Source: Labrys okinawensis
GTDB lineage: Bacteria; Pseudomonadota; Alphaproteobacteria; Rhizobiales; Labraceae
Direction: 5' to 3'
Length of the DNA: 64,000 nucleotides
Assembly: GCF_002982075.1 (NCBI RefSeq)
Contig: NZ_PUEJ01000007.1
Coordinates: forward strand, 186,001 to 250,000
Notes under the pieces: generated by a model
Told to the model about the DNA's origin: nothing
Databases searched by the model: none
Seen by the model: the letters and a program-made list of their open reading frames with translations, nothing else
Program-made: the position numbers and the translations under genes
In this document: piece after piece, positions 24,530 through 31,829 of the stretch
How positions within the stretch are numbered: the stretch's first letter is position 1
Layout: each line of letters starts with the position of its first letter

Positions 24530-25396
24530 TCAAGCCTCCAGATTCTTGCCGATCATGCGGACGAGGAAGAAGGCGACGATATTGGCCAGCACCACGGCGA
24601 CCAATGCGCCGGCCGAGGCCGCTCCGATATCGTGGTCGCCCGCTTCGGTGAGATAGACCAGGAAGGGCAGGTTGGCCGTGTTCAGGCTGCCATTGGTGGT
24701 GACCTTGATCTCGGCGAAGATGTTGAGGAGGAAGATGGTTTCGATCAGGATCACCACCGTGATGGCGCGCGAGAGATGCGGCAGCACGATGTAGAAGAAG
24801 TAGGAAAGCGGCTTGGCGCCGTCGAGCTGGGAGGCTTCCTTCTGCTCCTCGTCCAGGGACTGGATGGCGGTGAGCAGGATCAGCGTGGCGAAGGGCAGCC
24901 ATTGCCAGGCCACGATGATGATGATCGACAGGAGTGGCCAGTTGGTGAACCAGACGACCACCGGCAGGTGGAGCACCTGCGACACCCAGGTCAGCATGCC
25001 GCCGTCGGCGTTCATGAACAGGTTCTTCCAGATCAGCGCGGCCACGGTCGGCATCACGAAGAACGGCGCCAGCACCATCAGGCGCACGATGCCCTGGCCG
25101 GCGAAGGGCTGATCCATCAGGAGGGCGATCAGGATGCCCCCGACGATGGTGATGGCAAGCACGGAGCCGACGATCAGCAGCGAAACGCCCAGTGATTTGA
25201 AGAAGGTGGGGTCTGTCAGGAAGTAGGTGTAGTTCCCGAAGCTGTTCCAGTAGAAATTCGTCGGATCGTCGAGCGTATAGTTGTTCAGCGAGTAATAGAT
25301 CGTCAGGACGAGCGGAACGATCATCCAAATGAAGAGCATGATGACCGAGGGTGCTACGGCCACCCTGGCGAGCACACGCGTCTGCTGCGTTGCCAT
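24530..25396 (-). CDS. smoF: Polyol ABC transporter permease 1 (SmoF-like)
   Basis: MalF-type inner-membrane permease of 288 residues. The start MATQQTRVLARVAVAPSV has GGAGG upstream; a longer frame exists but begins inside repeat DNA. The first helix is SVIMLFIWMIVPLVLTIYYS, and the EAA-like loop reads QKEASQLDGAKPLSYFFYIVLPHL. It is separated from the binding-protein gene by 252 bp that contain a family A repeat and a hairpin, an arrangement that would lower membrane-subunit expression relative to the binding protein. Confidence 0.88.
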   Translation of the reverse strand: MATQQTRVLARVAVAPSVIMLFIWMIVPLVLTIYYSLNNYTLDDPTNFYWNSFGNYTYFLTDPTFFKSLGVSLLIVGSVLAITIVGGILIALLMDQPFAGQGIVRLMVLAPFFVMPTVAALIWKNLFMNADGGMLTWVSQVLHLPVVVWFTNWPLLSIIIIVAWQWLPFATLILLTAIQSLDEEQKEASQLDGAKPLSYFFYIVLPHLSRAITVVILIETIFLLNIFAEIKVTTNGSLNTANLPFLVYLTEAGDHDIGAASAGALVAVVLANIVAFFLVRMIGKNLEA

Positions 25397-25436
25397 CTTG
25401 AGGTCCTCCCCACAGACCAAATCTTGAATGTTCCTG

Positions 25437-25556
25437 AGCAAAGCGCGTTCAGGCTCGAACGCCTATTTGATCTGGTTCTTTGCCTTGATGCGTCCTGGCG
25501 TTTCTGGGGATCGCGCAAGATCCCGGCGATCTCCACGAAGCGCAAGACGCTTTCGT
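25437..25556 (-). repeat. Dispersed intergenic repeat, family A (copy 2)
   Basis: Read on the minus strand it contains GAACGAAAGCGTCTTGCG, AAACGCCAGGACGCATCAAG, AAAGAACCAGATCAAAT and GAACGCGCTTTGCTC, in the same order as the other family A copies but more diverged. It lies inside the polyol transporter operon between the binding protein and first permease. Confidence 0.6.
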
Positions 25557-25573
25557 TCAGGTCTTTGAAAGGG

Positions 25574-25605
25574 GGCTGTCCCGGTGATGAAGAGCCGGGA
25601 CAGCC
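25574..25605 (-). terminator. Intra-operon hairpin after the binding-protein gene
   Basis: GGCTGTCCCGG pairs perfectly with CCGGGACAGCC across a 10-base loop, followed on the minus strand by CCCTTTC. It lies 44-75 bp past the binding-protein stop. Such hairpins commonly stabilise binding-protein mRNA and partly terminate transcription before permease genes. Confidence 0.65.
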
Positions 25606-25648
25606 AAGTTTCAGGAGGGGCGGTGAGCCCCGTCCCGGGAGGAAGGGG

Positions 25649-26977
25649 TCATTTGATGTAGCCGGCCTTGGTCATGGTCCGGGTCACCAGCTTCTGCGAT
25701 GCCGCCAGGGCATCGTCGATCGAGGCAGAACCGGCCAGCGCCGCGGAGAATTGCTGGCCCACCGAGGTGCCCATGCCCTGGAACTCGGGAATGGCCACGA
25801 ACTGCACGCCGACATAGGGCACCGGCTTGACGGTCGGATGGGTCGGATCGGCCGACATGATCGAATCCAGCGTCAGCTTGGCGAAGGGCGCAGCCTTCTG
25901 ATAGTCGGGATTGTTGTAGAGCGAGGTGCGGGTTCCCGGAGGTGCCGCGGCCCAATTGCCCTCGGTCTTGGCAACCAGGGCCGAATAGTCCTTGCTGGTT
26001 GCCCAGGCGATGAACTTCTCGGCAGCTTCCACCTTCTGGGAACCGGCCGGCACGGCCAGCGACCAGGCCCACAGCCAGTTGGCGTTCTTGCCCAGGCCGG
26101 TATTGGGGGCGAGGGCGAAGCCGACCTTGTCGGACACGGTCGACTGCTTGGGATCCGTCACGAAGCCGGCAGCCACCGTGGCGTCGATCCACATGGCGCA
26201 TTTACCCTGGTTGAACAGGGTGAGGTTCTCGTTGAAACCGTTGGAGGAAGCGTCGGGCGGGCCGGCTTCCTTGAGCAGGTTCACATAGAAGGTGAGCGTT
26301 GCCTTCCATTCGGGCTGGTCGAACTGAGGTGCCCACTTCTCGTCGAACCAGCGGGCGCCGAAGGAATTGGACATGGCGGTGAGGAAGGCCATGTTCTCGC
26401 CCCAGCCGGCCTTGCCACGCAGGCAGATGCCGTAGGTGTCGGCGGTCTTCAGCTTCTTGGCGGCATCCGCCACGAAGTCCCAGGTCGGGCTGTCGGGCAT
26501 CTTCAGCCCGGCCTTCTCGAACAGGTCCTTGCGATACATGATCATCGAGGACTCGCCGTAGAAGGGAGCGGCGTAGAGCTTGCCTTCATAGGTCAGGCCG
26601 TCGCGGATCGGCTTGATCAGGTCATTGGCGTCATAATTGTCGCCGAGCTTGTCGAGCGAGACCAGCCAGCCCTTCTTGGCCCAGATCGGCACTTCATAGG
26701 TGCCGATGGTGAGGATGTCGAACTGGCCGGCCTTGGTGGCGATATCGGTCGTCACCTTCTCGCGCAGGGCATTCTCCTCGAGGGTGACCCAGTTCAGCGT
26801 GATATCCGGATTGGCCTTGGTGAAATCCTCCGAAAGCTTCTGCATCCGGACCATGTCGCCATTGTTCACCGTGGCGATCGTCAACGTCTCGGCAGCGCCG
26901 GCCATCGAGGACCAGGCGAGGGAAACGCCGCAGGCAAGCGCGCCTGCAAGCGAAATCAGTGATTTTGCCGTTTGCAC
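25649..26977 (-). CDS. smoE: Polyol ABC transporter substrate-binding protein (SmoE-like)
   Basis: Periplasmic binding protein of 442 residues for a polyol such as sorbitol, mannitol or arabitol. A signal peptide (AGALACGVSLAWSSMAGAAE) precedes ETLTIATVNNGDMVRMQKL, DILTIGTYEVPIWAKKGWL and WAWSLAVPAGS, wording characteristic of SmoE-type family 1 solute-binding proteins. It is the first transporter gene, downstream of the SorC regulator, and is followed by an attenuating hairpin. The neighbourhood (polyol SDR, mannitol dehydrogenase nearby) supports a polyol ligand; the exact one is not readable. Confidence 0.88.
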   Translation of the reverse strand: MQTAKSLISLAGALACGVSLAWSSMAGAAETLTIATVNNGDMVRMQKLSEDFTKANPDITLNWVTLEENALREKVTTDIATKAGQFDILTIGTYEVPIWAKKGWLVSLDKLGDNYDANDLIKPIRDGLTYEGKLYAAPFYGESSMIMYRKDLFEKAGLKMPDSPTWDFVADAAKKLKTADTYGICLRGKAGWGENMAFLTAMSNSFGARWFDEKWAPQFDQPEWKATLTFYVNLLKEAGPPDASSNGFNENLTLFNQGKCAMWIDATVAAGFVTDPKQSTVSDKVGFALAPNTGLGKNANWLWAWSLAVPAGSQKVEAAEKFIAWATSKDYSALVAKTEGNWAAAPPGTRTSLYNNPDYQKAAPFAKLTLDSIMSADPTHPTVKPVPYVGVQFVAIPEFQGMGTSVGQQFSAALAGSASIDDALAASQKLVTRTMTKAGYIK

Positions 26978-27018
26978 CAGAACCTCCCGTTAAAAATGCA
27001 CACCGCTTGTCACGGCTT

Positions 27019-27040
27019 TTGGGCGTGGGCAGACGCCCAA
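27019..27040. promoter_or_regulatory. Inverted repeat ahead of smoE
   Basis: TTGGGCGT-N6-ACGCCCAA is a perfect 8-bp inverted repeat 42 bp upstream of the binding-protein start. It carries the same TGGGCG/TGGGCA words as the direct repeats at 27149-27175 and 28158-28182, so it may be a further regulator contact or an mRNA leader hairpin. Confidence 0.45.
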
Positions 27041-27148
27041 TGCACGGGCATATTCTCAATAGCGTGACCCATTGTCAAGCTGTCTCATGCGTCGGGATTG
27101 CGCCCATGGGGCAGGCAGGCGCCAGCGCGCGCGGAAAGGGTCCGCGCG

Positions 27149-27175
27149 TTGGGCGATTTTCGATTTTTTGGGCAG
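27149..27175. promoter_or_regulatory. Direct-repeat candidate SorC operator upstream of smoE
   Basis: TGGGCG and TGGGCA occur on the plus strand with a start-to-start distance of 19 bp (27150 and 27169). The same pair with the same spacing is found in the regulator's own promoter at 28158-28182, in the opposite orientation. Two helical turns of spacing suit a tetrameric SorC protein. Confidence 0.5.
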
Positions 27176-27177
27176 GG

Positions 27178-28134
27178 TCAGGTCTGTTCGAGCAGTGCCG
27201 CAGCCGTCTGTTCGTCGGTGATCAGGCCGGAAAGCAGGTCGCCCTTCAGGGCGGCGCGGATCGGGGCGATCTTGCGCTGGCCGGCGGCGACGCCGACCAC
27301 CGGCACGAGGCGCGCCAGCCGGTCCGGACGGAAGCCGGGCAGGCGCTCGGTGTAGTCGTTCTGCAGGATGCGGCCGTTGCGGTCGAAAGGCCAGGCGGCG
27401 ATCTCGCCGATGGCGCCGTTCTCGATCAGATAATGCATTTCCGATTCCAGCACGAAGCCGTCCTGGTGGATCGGAGAGCCGTAACTGACGTCGCTGACGC
27501 CGACATAGACGGCCCGCGCCGTCTCCACCAGGCCCTGCAGCATGGCGTGCACCGGCTGGCTTCTCAGGGCCTGGCAATGCTCGATCGTATCGGCGAGCAC
27601 CGGCATTTGCAGCGGGTAGCATTTGGCGTCGAGCTTGTCCGCCAGGCGCATGGCGATTTCGAACGGACTGACGCAGCCGTCGCGGGCGGCGTTGCCGACG
27701 ATCGACACCATTTTGAGGTCGGGACGCGGCTTGGCGGAGATCTCGCGGACCATGCGCAGCAAGGTTCGGCCGGTGGAAAAGCCGAAAACGCCCGAACCGC
27801 GTTGGCCGAACTGGGTTTCGAGGATCTGCGCGGCGGCGAGCCCCACGGCCGCCAGCGGGTCGTGCAAGCCATTCGGCACCACCTCGCAGATGGTCAGGCC
27901 GTAGCTTTCACGCAACTGCTTGGCCAGGGCCGTGCATTCGGCGATGGGACTCTGGATGCGGAACTCGATGACCCGCTCCGACACGGCCAGCGCGACCAGG
28001 CGCTGCACGCTCTGGCGTGAAATATCGAATTGGGCGGCGATCTCGTCCTGGGTCGCCCCGTCGATATAGTAGAGCCAGGCCGCGCGGGTGGCGAGATCGA
28101 GCTTGCGGTTCTGCAGGTCTCCGAGGTCGCTCAT
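27178..28134 (-). CDS. SorC family transcriptional regulator of polyol uptake
   Basis: A 318-residue regulator with an N-terminal helix-turn-helix (ATQDEIAAQFDISRQSVQRLVALA, split by the turn, about 27-50) and a large C-terminal phosphosugar-binding domain of the SorC type (GVFGFSTGRTLLRMV, VSIVGNAARDG, VPVVGVAAGQRK). It is upstream of and co-oriented with smoE. Its promoter and the smoE upstream region share TGGGCG-N13-TGGGCA, so autoregulation plus control of the transporter is likely. Effectors in this family are usually sugar phosphates or polyols. Confidence 0.9.
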   Translation of the reverse strand: MSDLGDLQNRKLDLATRAAWLYYIDGATQDEIAAQFDISRQSVQRLVALAVSERVIEFRIQSPIAECTALAKQLRESYGLTICEVVPNGLHDPLAAVGLAAAQILETQFGQRGSGVFGFSTGRTLLRMVREISAKPRPDLKMVSIVGNAARDGCVSPFEIAMRLADKLDAKCYPLQMPVLADTIEHCQALRSQPVHAMLQGLVETARAVYVGVSDVSYGSPIHQDGFVLESEMHYLIENGAIGEIAAWPFDRNGRILQNDYTERLPGFRPDRLARLVPVVGVAAGQRKIAPIRAALKGDLLSGLITDEQTAAALLEQT

Positions 28135-28157
28135 AATGTCCCATCCCTCCGAGTATT

Positions 28158-28182
28158 TGCCCAGGCTGGTTGCGAACGCCCA
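28158..28182. promoter_or_regulatory. Direct-repeat candidate SorC operator in the regulator promoter
   Basis: On the minus strand TGGGCG is followed by TGGGCA with a 19-bp start-to-start distance, identical to the site at 27149-27175. It lies 24-48 bp upstream of the regulator start codon, overlapping the expected promoter. Confidence 0.5.
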
Positions 28183-28310
28183 GATTTATAACCTAGAATG
28201 CATTCATCGGGTAGCGGCGCAAGCCTCTGCGTCGAGCGGCGGTACGATTTTAATTCCGGGGCGCTCGATCCCGGCCTCGAAAGGGATGATTCCGGCATCG
28301 GGGGAGGATG

Positions 28311-28724
28311 TTAGCGTAGCTTGTCCAATAGCGAGCGCAGCGTGCTGCGTTCGGCCTCGTCCAGCGGCGCCAGCGTGAGATCGGTGACGGCGGAGGCCTT
28401 CGCCACCAGTTGCGCATAGAGCGCCTCACCCGAAGCGGACAGGGAGAGGACGAGGCGGCGGCGATCCTCTTCATCCGGCCTGGTTTCGATCAGGCCCCGG
28501 CGTGACAGGCGCTCGACCACGCCCTTGACGGTCGCGACGTCCATGGCCGTCAGCCGGCCCAGGAGATTTTGGGAGGAGGTGCCGAGTTCGGCGAGCTTGG
28601 CCAGCACCGCCCATTGCATCGGTGTCAGGTCCTCGCCGAGACCGTCGGAAAACAGGACGGCATGCCGCTGGTAGACTTGCCTCAGAATGAAGCCGATCTG
28701 ATCGTCCAGTCTGTAATCGGTCAT
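28311..28724 (-). CDS. MarR family transcriptional regulator
   Basis: A 137-residue winged-helix regulator: dimerisation helix MTDYRLDDQIGFILRQVYQR, LTPMQWAVLAKLAE, recognition-helix region LTAMDVATVKGVVERLSRRG, and wing LIETRPDEEDRRRLVLSLS. Just upstream is an unusually long palindrome (28735-28784) that could be its operator or a 5' UTR hairpin. Its gene follows fpr on the same strand with 154 bp between, so regulation of fpr or of the mannitol-dehydrogenase side is possible. The ligand is unknown; such MarR proteins often respond to aromatics or oxidants. Confidence 0.9.
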   Translation of the reverse strand: MTDYRLDDQIGFILRQVYQRHAVLFSDGLGEDLTPMQWAVLAKLAELGTSSQNLLGRLTAMDVATVKGVVERLSRRGLIETRPDEEDRRRLVLSLSASGEALYAQLVAKASAVTDLTLAPLDEAERSTLRSLLDKLR

Positions 28725-28734
28725 GGCATTCCAA

Positions 28735-28784
28735 GCAGAATTTCTCGATACCGCCCACGAATGGGCGATATCGAGAAATTCTGC
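28735..28784. repeat. 50-bp near-perfect palindrome upstream of marR
   Basis: Two 23-base arms, starting GCAGAATTTCTCGATA and ending TATCGAGAAATTCTGC, flank a CGAA loop with a single mismatch. It begins 10 bp upstream of the MarR-gene start, so the transcript would fold into a very stable hairpin unless the start of transcription lies inside it. Confidence 0.85.
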
Positions 28785-28800
28785 AAGCGTTTGAAATTCT

Positions 28801-28847
28801 GCAGATTCCTTCTGACAGAGCCCGTGGTTCGACCTGAAGGAACCTGC
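28801..28847. repeat. Imperfect palindrome downstream of fpr
   Basis: GCAGATTCCTTCTGA on the left pairs with CCTGAAGGAACCTGC on the right at 12 of 15 positions. The arms resemble those of the palindrome upstream of fpr (29673-29718). It may terminate fpr transcription and probably belongs to the same repeat family. Confidence 0.65.
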
Positions 28848-28878
28848 CCGGCGGCGAATCGAGGCGTAGACGTCGAAC

Positions 28879-29652
28879 CTACTTGTCCACGAAGGCCTTT
28901 TCGATCACGAAATCGCCCGGCTCGCCATGATTGCCCTCGACGGCGCCGCGTTCCTCCAGAAGGGCCTTGAGGTCGCGCAGCATTTCGGGGCTGCCGCAGA
29001 TCATCACGCGGTCCTGCTCGACATCGAGCGGCGGCAGGCCGATATCCTCGAACAGCTTTTCGGACTTGATCAGGTCGGTGATGCGGCCGGTGTTGCGGAA
29101 GGCCTCGCGCGTCACCGTCGGATAATAGATGAGCTGCTCGCGCACGGCCTCGCCCAGGAATTCATGGGCGGGAAGCTCGTGGGTGATGCGCTCGCCATAG
29201 GCCAGTTCCTGGACCTGGCGGCAGCCATGGATCAGCACGATCTTCTCGAAGCGGGCATAGGTCTCCGGATCCTTGATCAGGCTGAGGAAGGGTGCAAGCC
29301 CGGTGCCTGTGCCGACCAGATAGAGGTAGCGGCCGGGCTTGAGGTTGTCGAGCAGCAGCGTGCCGGTGGCCTTGCGGCCGACGATGATGGCATCGCCTTC
29401 CTTCAGATGCTGCAGCCGCGAGGTCAGCGGCCCGTCCTGAACCTTGATGGAGAAGAATTCGAGCGTTTCTTCGTGATTGGCACTGACCAGGCTATAGGCG
29501 CGCAGCAGGGGACGGCCATTGACCGGCAGGCCGATCATGGTGAACTGGCCGTTCTCGAAGCGGAAGCCCGGATCGCGCGTGGTGGTGAAACTGAACAGCC
29601 TGTCCGTCCAATGATGGACGCTCAGAACCCGTTCCTCGTTGAAATTGCTCAT
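28879..29652 (-). CDS. fpr: Ferredoxin/flavodoxin-NADP+ reductase
   Basis: FAD enzyme moving electrons between NADPH and ferredoxin or flavodoxin, 257 residues, of the bacterial Fpr type. FAD binding is seen in LLRAYSLVSANHEETLEFF, the NADP-binding turn in LVGTGTGLAPFLSLI, and RVMICGSPEML near the end; the C-terminus FVIEKAFVDK is the usual subclass tail. The start has GAGG 9-12 bases upstream. Immediately upstream is a 46-bp perfect palindrome and downstream a related imperfect one, an unusual setting. Fpr often belongs to oxidative-stress or iron-sulfur metabolism; no partner ferredoxin gene is nearby. Confidence 0.94.
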   Translation of the reverse strand: MSNFNEERVLSVHHWTDRLFSFTTTRDPGFRFENGQFTMIGLPVNGRPLLRAYSLVSANHEETLEFFSIKVQDGPLTSRLQHLKEGDAIIVGRKATGTLLLDNLKPGRYLYLVGTGTGLAPFLSLIKDPETYARFEKIVLIHGCRQVQELAYGERITHELPAHEFLGEAVREQLIYYPTVTREAFRNTGRITDLIKSEKLFEDIGLPPLDVEQDRVMICGSPEMLRDLKALLEERGAVEGNHGEPGDFVIEKAFVDK

Positions 29653-29672
29653 GCTGGCCGCCTCGCCACTAG

Positions 29673-29718
29673 GCAGGTTCCTCCTGATCGGGCCACGGCC
29701 CGATCAGGAGGAACCTGC
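29673..29718. repeat. 46-bp perfect palindrome upstream of fpr
   Basis: Two exactly complementary 22-base arms, left one starting GCAGGTTCCTCCTGATCGGG, are separated by only AC. It lies 21 bp upstream of the fpr start. As RNA this is a highly stable hairpin; as DNA it could be a cruciform or regulator site. Confidence 0.9.
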
Positions 29719-29897
29719 AGGATATCAAACTTTGCAAAGTGTCGTGGGGAGGCCCCTTACGGGCCTCGCCAGGACACTCCGTCCAGGTCGTCACTCATTC
29801 TCACCGTGGAGATATCCGCAAATAATCTGGCAATCAAATAAATAAACAAGGAATTGCGTGAATTAGAACCGATCCACGGTGGACGCCATAATTTTAG

Positions 29898-29929
29898 GGA
29901 AAATTCGTTAGTGTGCAAACGAATTTTCC
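29898..29929. promoter_or_regulatory. Perfect 12-bp inverted repeat in AT-rich DNA
   Basis: GGAAAATTCGTT and AACGAATTTTCC flank an 8-bp spacer. It sits in the middle of the fpr-mtlK intergenic region in visibly AT-rich sequence. A dimeric regulator site or a terminator-like hairpin are both possible. Confidence 0.5.
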
Positions 29930-30136
29930 GCCTCAGGAATGATCGCCTGCAACAAGTCCTTGCCAAAATGCCGGAAGGAGGGGCAAGTATAGGTTGTTGC
30001 GGGCACGCCTTCGGATTGCGGTCGGGCGTCGCCGCTTTCAGCCGGACGGGAACAGGAGGGGCAGCCCCGTTCCCGGTCCGGCATCCATCACCCAAGCATG
30101 GAGGCTCGGGCAGGCTCGTCCTGCCGGCTCGAGCTG

Positions 30137-30238
30137 GAGCAAAATGCGTTTGAACGTAAACGCTCAATTGCTCTGACTCTTTGTTTTGACGCGTCTTTGC
30201 GATTCTTGATGACGCATCAAATCGCAAAACGCTTTCGC
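30137..30238 (-). repeat. Dispersed intergenic repeat, family A (copy 3)
   Basis: On the minus strand it reads CGAAAGCGTTTTGCGATTTG, AGAATCGCAAAGACGCGTC, AAACAAAGAGTCAGAGCAA and a terminal CATTTTGCTC, block by block the same as the copy at 53.8 kb. It ends about 34 bp before the mannitol dehydrogenase start. Confidence 0.75.
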
Positions 30239-30271
30239 GACAGACGGCGCCGGGTCGCGGCTGCCGCCATC

Positions 30272-31768
30272 ATGGAGACGATCTTGAACAAGCTTTCCTC
30301 GAAGACTCTCGGAAGCCTCGGCGCTGCCATCGCCGTTCCCGGGTATGATCGTTCCGCCGTGCGTCCCGGCATCGTGCATTTCGGCCTCGGCAATTTCCAT
30401 CGGGTCCATCAGGCCGTCTATGTCGATCGCTGCCTGCACAAGCCCGGCAATGAGGGCTGGGGCATCTGCGGCGTCGAGCTGATCGACGTGCCCGCCACCC
30501 GGGCCAAGGCCGAGGCCTATCGCGCCCAGGATTGCCTCTACACCGTCACCGAATATGCGCCGGACGGCGCGGCCAGCACCCGGGTGATCGGCGCCATGGT
30601 GGATTATCTGCATGCGCCCGACGATCCCGAAGCCGTGCTGGCCCGCCTCAGCCATGCCGACACCCGCATCGTTTCGCTGACGATCACCGAAGGCGGCTAT
30701 AATCTCGACGAGACCACCGGCGTGTTCAAGCTCGATACCCCGGAGGTGGCGCTCGATCTGGCCGGCGGTCCGCCGCGCACGGCCTTCGGCTACATCGTCG
30801 AGGCGCTGCGGCGCCGGCGCGAACAGGGGACGAAGCCGTTCACGGTGATGTCCTGCGACAATCTCCGCCACAATGGCGGCACGGCGCGCAAGGCCATCGT
30901 TTCCTTTGCCCGCGCCCGCGACGCCGGGCTTGCGGCCTGGATCGAGGCCGAGGTCGATTTCCCCAACTCGATGGTCGACCGCATCGCGCCGCAGATTCCG
31001 CCCGAGGTGAAGGAGCGCCTCAACAAGCGCAGCGGCATCGACGATGCCGTGCCCGCTCTGGGGGAAACCTTCAGCCAATGGGTGCTGGAGGACGATTTCC
31101 GAGCCGGGCGGCCGCCCTTCGAAGAGGTCGGTGTCGAGATGCGCGACGATGTGCCGGCCTTCGAGTTCATGAAGGGGCGCATGCTCAACGCTTCGCACAT
31201 CCTGCTCGCCATGCCCGGCATCCTCATGGGCTACCGCATCGTGCATGAGGCGCTCGGCGACACCCGCCTGCATCGGCTTCTGGAAACTTTTCTCGACCGC
31301 GATGCCATCCCACGTATCGAGGGGCCGAAGGGCGTTTCGCTGCAGGCGTACAAGAACGCCGTGCTCGAGCGCTTCTCGAACCCGGCGATCAACGATCAGC
31401 TGCTGCGCATCGCCTTCGACACCACCGCCAAGATCCCGGTCTTCCACTCCAAGACCCTGGAAATGCTGCTGGCCGATGGCGGGGACCTCAGGCGCGAGGC
31501 TTTCTTCCTGGCCTGTTTCGGCGCCTATCTGACCGGCAAGGACGACAGGGGCGAGGCGTTCGACGTGGTGGAACCACGCCTCAGCGAACAAGACTGGGAG
31601 CTTGTCCGCGGCGGCAACCCGCTCGACCTCCTGCGCACCAGCCCCTTCGCCAAGCTCGGCCTCGCCGAGCACCTGGAATTCGCCAAGCTCTATGCCGGCT
31701 ATGTCGCATCCATCCAGGCGACCTCCGCGGGCCAAACCCTGGAGGCATTGCTGGTGGAGACGGCGTGA
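30272..31768 (+). CDS. mtlK: Mannitol 2-dehydrogenase family polyol dehydrogenase
   Basis: NAD-dependent long-chain polyol dehydrogenase of 498 residues, oxidising D-mannitol to fructose or D-arabinitol to xylulose. The family signature lies in DFPNSMVDRIAPQ; other conserved parts are IVHFGLGNFHRVHQAVYVD (cofactor turn), MSCDNLRHNG, the catalytic Lys context FMKGRMLNASH, and PKGVSLQAYKNAVLERFSNP. The chosen ATG gives the family's usual length, but no strong ribosome-binding site precedes it. It is divergent from fpr and 2 kb from the SorC-regulated polyol transporter, which could import its substrate. Confidence 0.9.
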   Translation: METILNKLSSKTLGSLGAAIAVPGYDRSAVRPGIVHFGLGNFHRVHQAVYVDRCLHKPGNEGWGICGVELIDVPATRAKAEAYRAQDCLYTVTEYAPDGAASTRVIGAMVDYLHAPDDPEAVLARLSHADTRIVSLTITEGGYNLDETTGVFKLDTPEVALDLAGGPPRTAFGYIVEALRRRREQGTKPFTVMSCDNLRHNGGTARKAIVSFARARDAGLAAWIEAEVDFPNSMVDRIAPQIPPEVKERLNKRSGIDDAVPALGETFSQWVLEDDFRAGRPPFEEVGVEMRDDVPAFEFMKGRMLNASHILLAMPGILMGYRIVHEALGDTRLHRLLETFLDRDAIPRIEGPKGVSLQAYKNAVLERFSNPAINDQLLRIAFDTTAKIPVFHSKTLEMLLADGGDLRREAFFLACFGAYLTGKDDRGEAFDVVEPRLSEQDWELVRGGNPLDLLRTSPFAKLGLAEHLEFAKLYAGYVASIQATSAGQTLEALLVETA

Positions 31769-31781
31769 GGGGGTATCGCAT

Positions 31782-31804
31782 CCTTCTCCCGCAAGGGGAG
31801 AAGG
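31782..31804. terminator. Hairpin between mtlK and the DUF4139 gene
   Basis: CCTTCTCCC and GGGAGAAGG form a perfect 9-bp stem with a GCAAG loop in the 61-bp gap between two convergent genes. It is also the core of a REP-like element (compare 41200-41222), here probably serving as terminator. Confidence 0.65.
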
Positions 31805-31829
31805 CAGTCGCGATACATTCTGAAAAGCC

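Larger units (their letters stand above)
29653..30271. other. 619-bp intergenic region rich in palindromes
   Basis: No gene supported. From left to right it holds the 46-bp palindrome next to fpr (29673-29718), a long imperfect hairpin (29739-29777), an AT-rich stretch, a perfect 12-bp inverted repeat (29898-29929) and a family A repeat (30137-30238). Short open frames here lack coding character. The mannitol dehydrogenase promoter must lie at the right side. Confidence 0.7.

Noticed and set aside
29757-30227. Minus-strand open frame in the fpr-mtlK gap
   Set aside because: It runs through a family A repeat and palindromes, has mixed composition, no ribosome-binding site and no recognisable domain.
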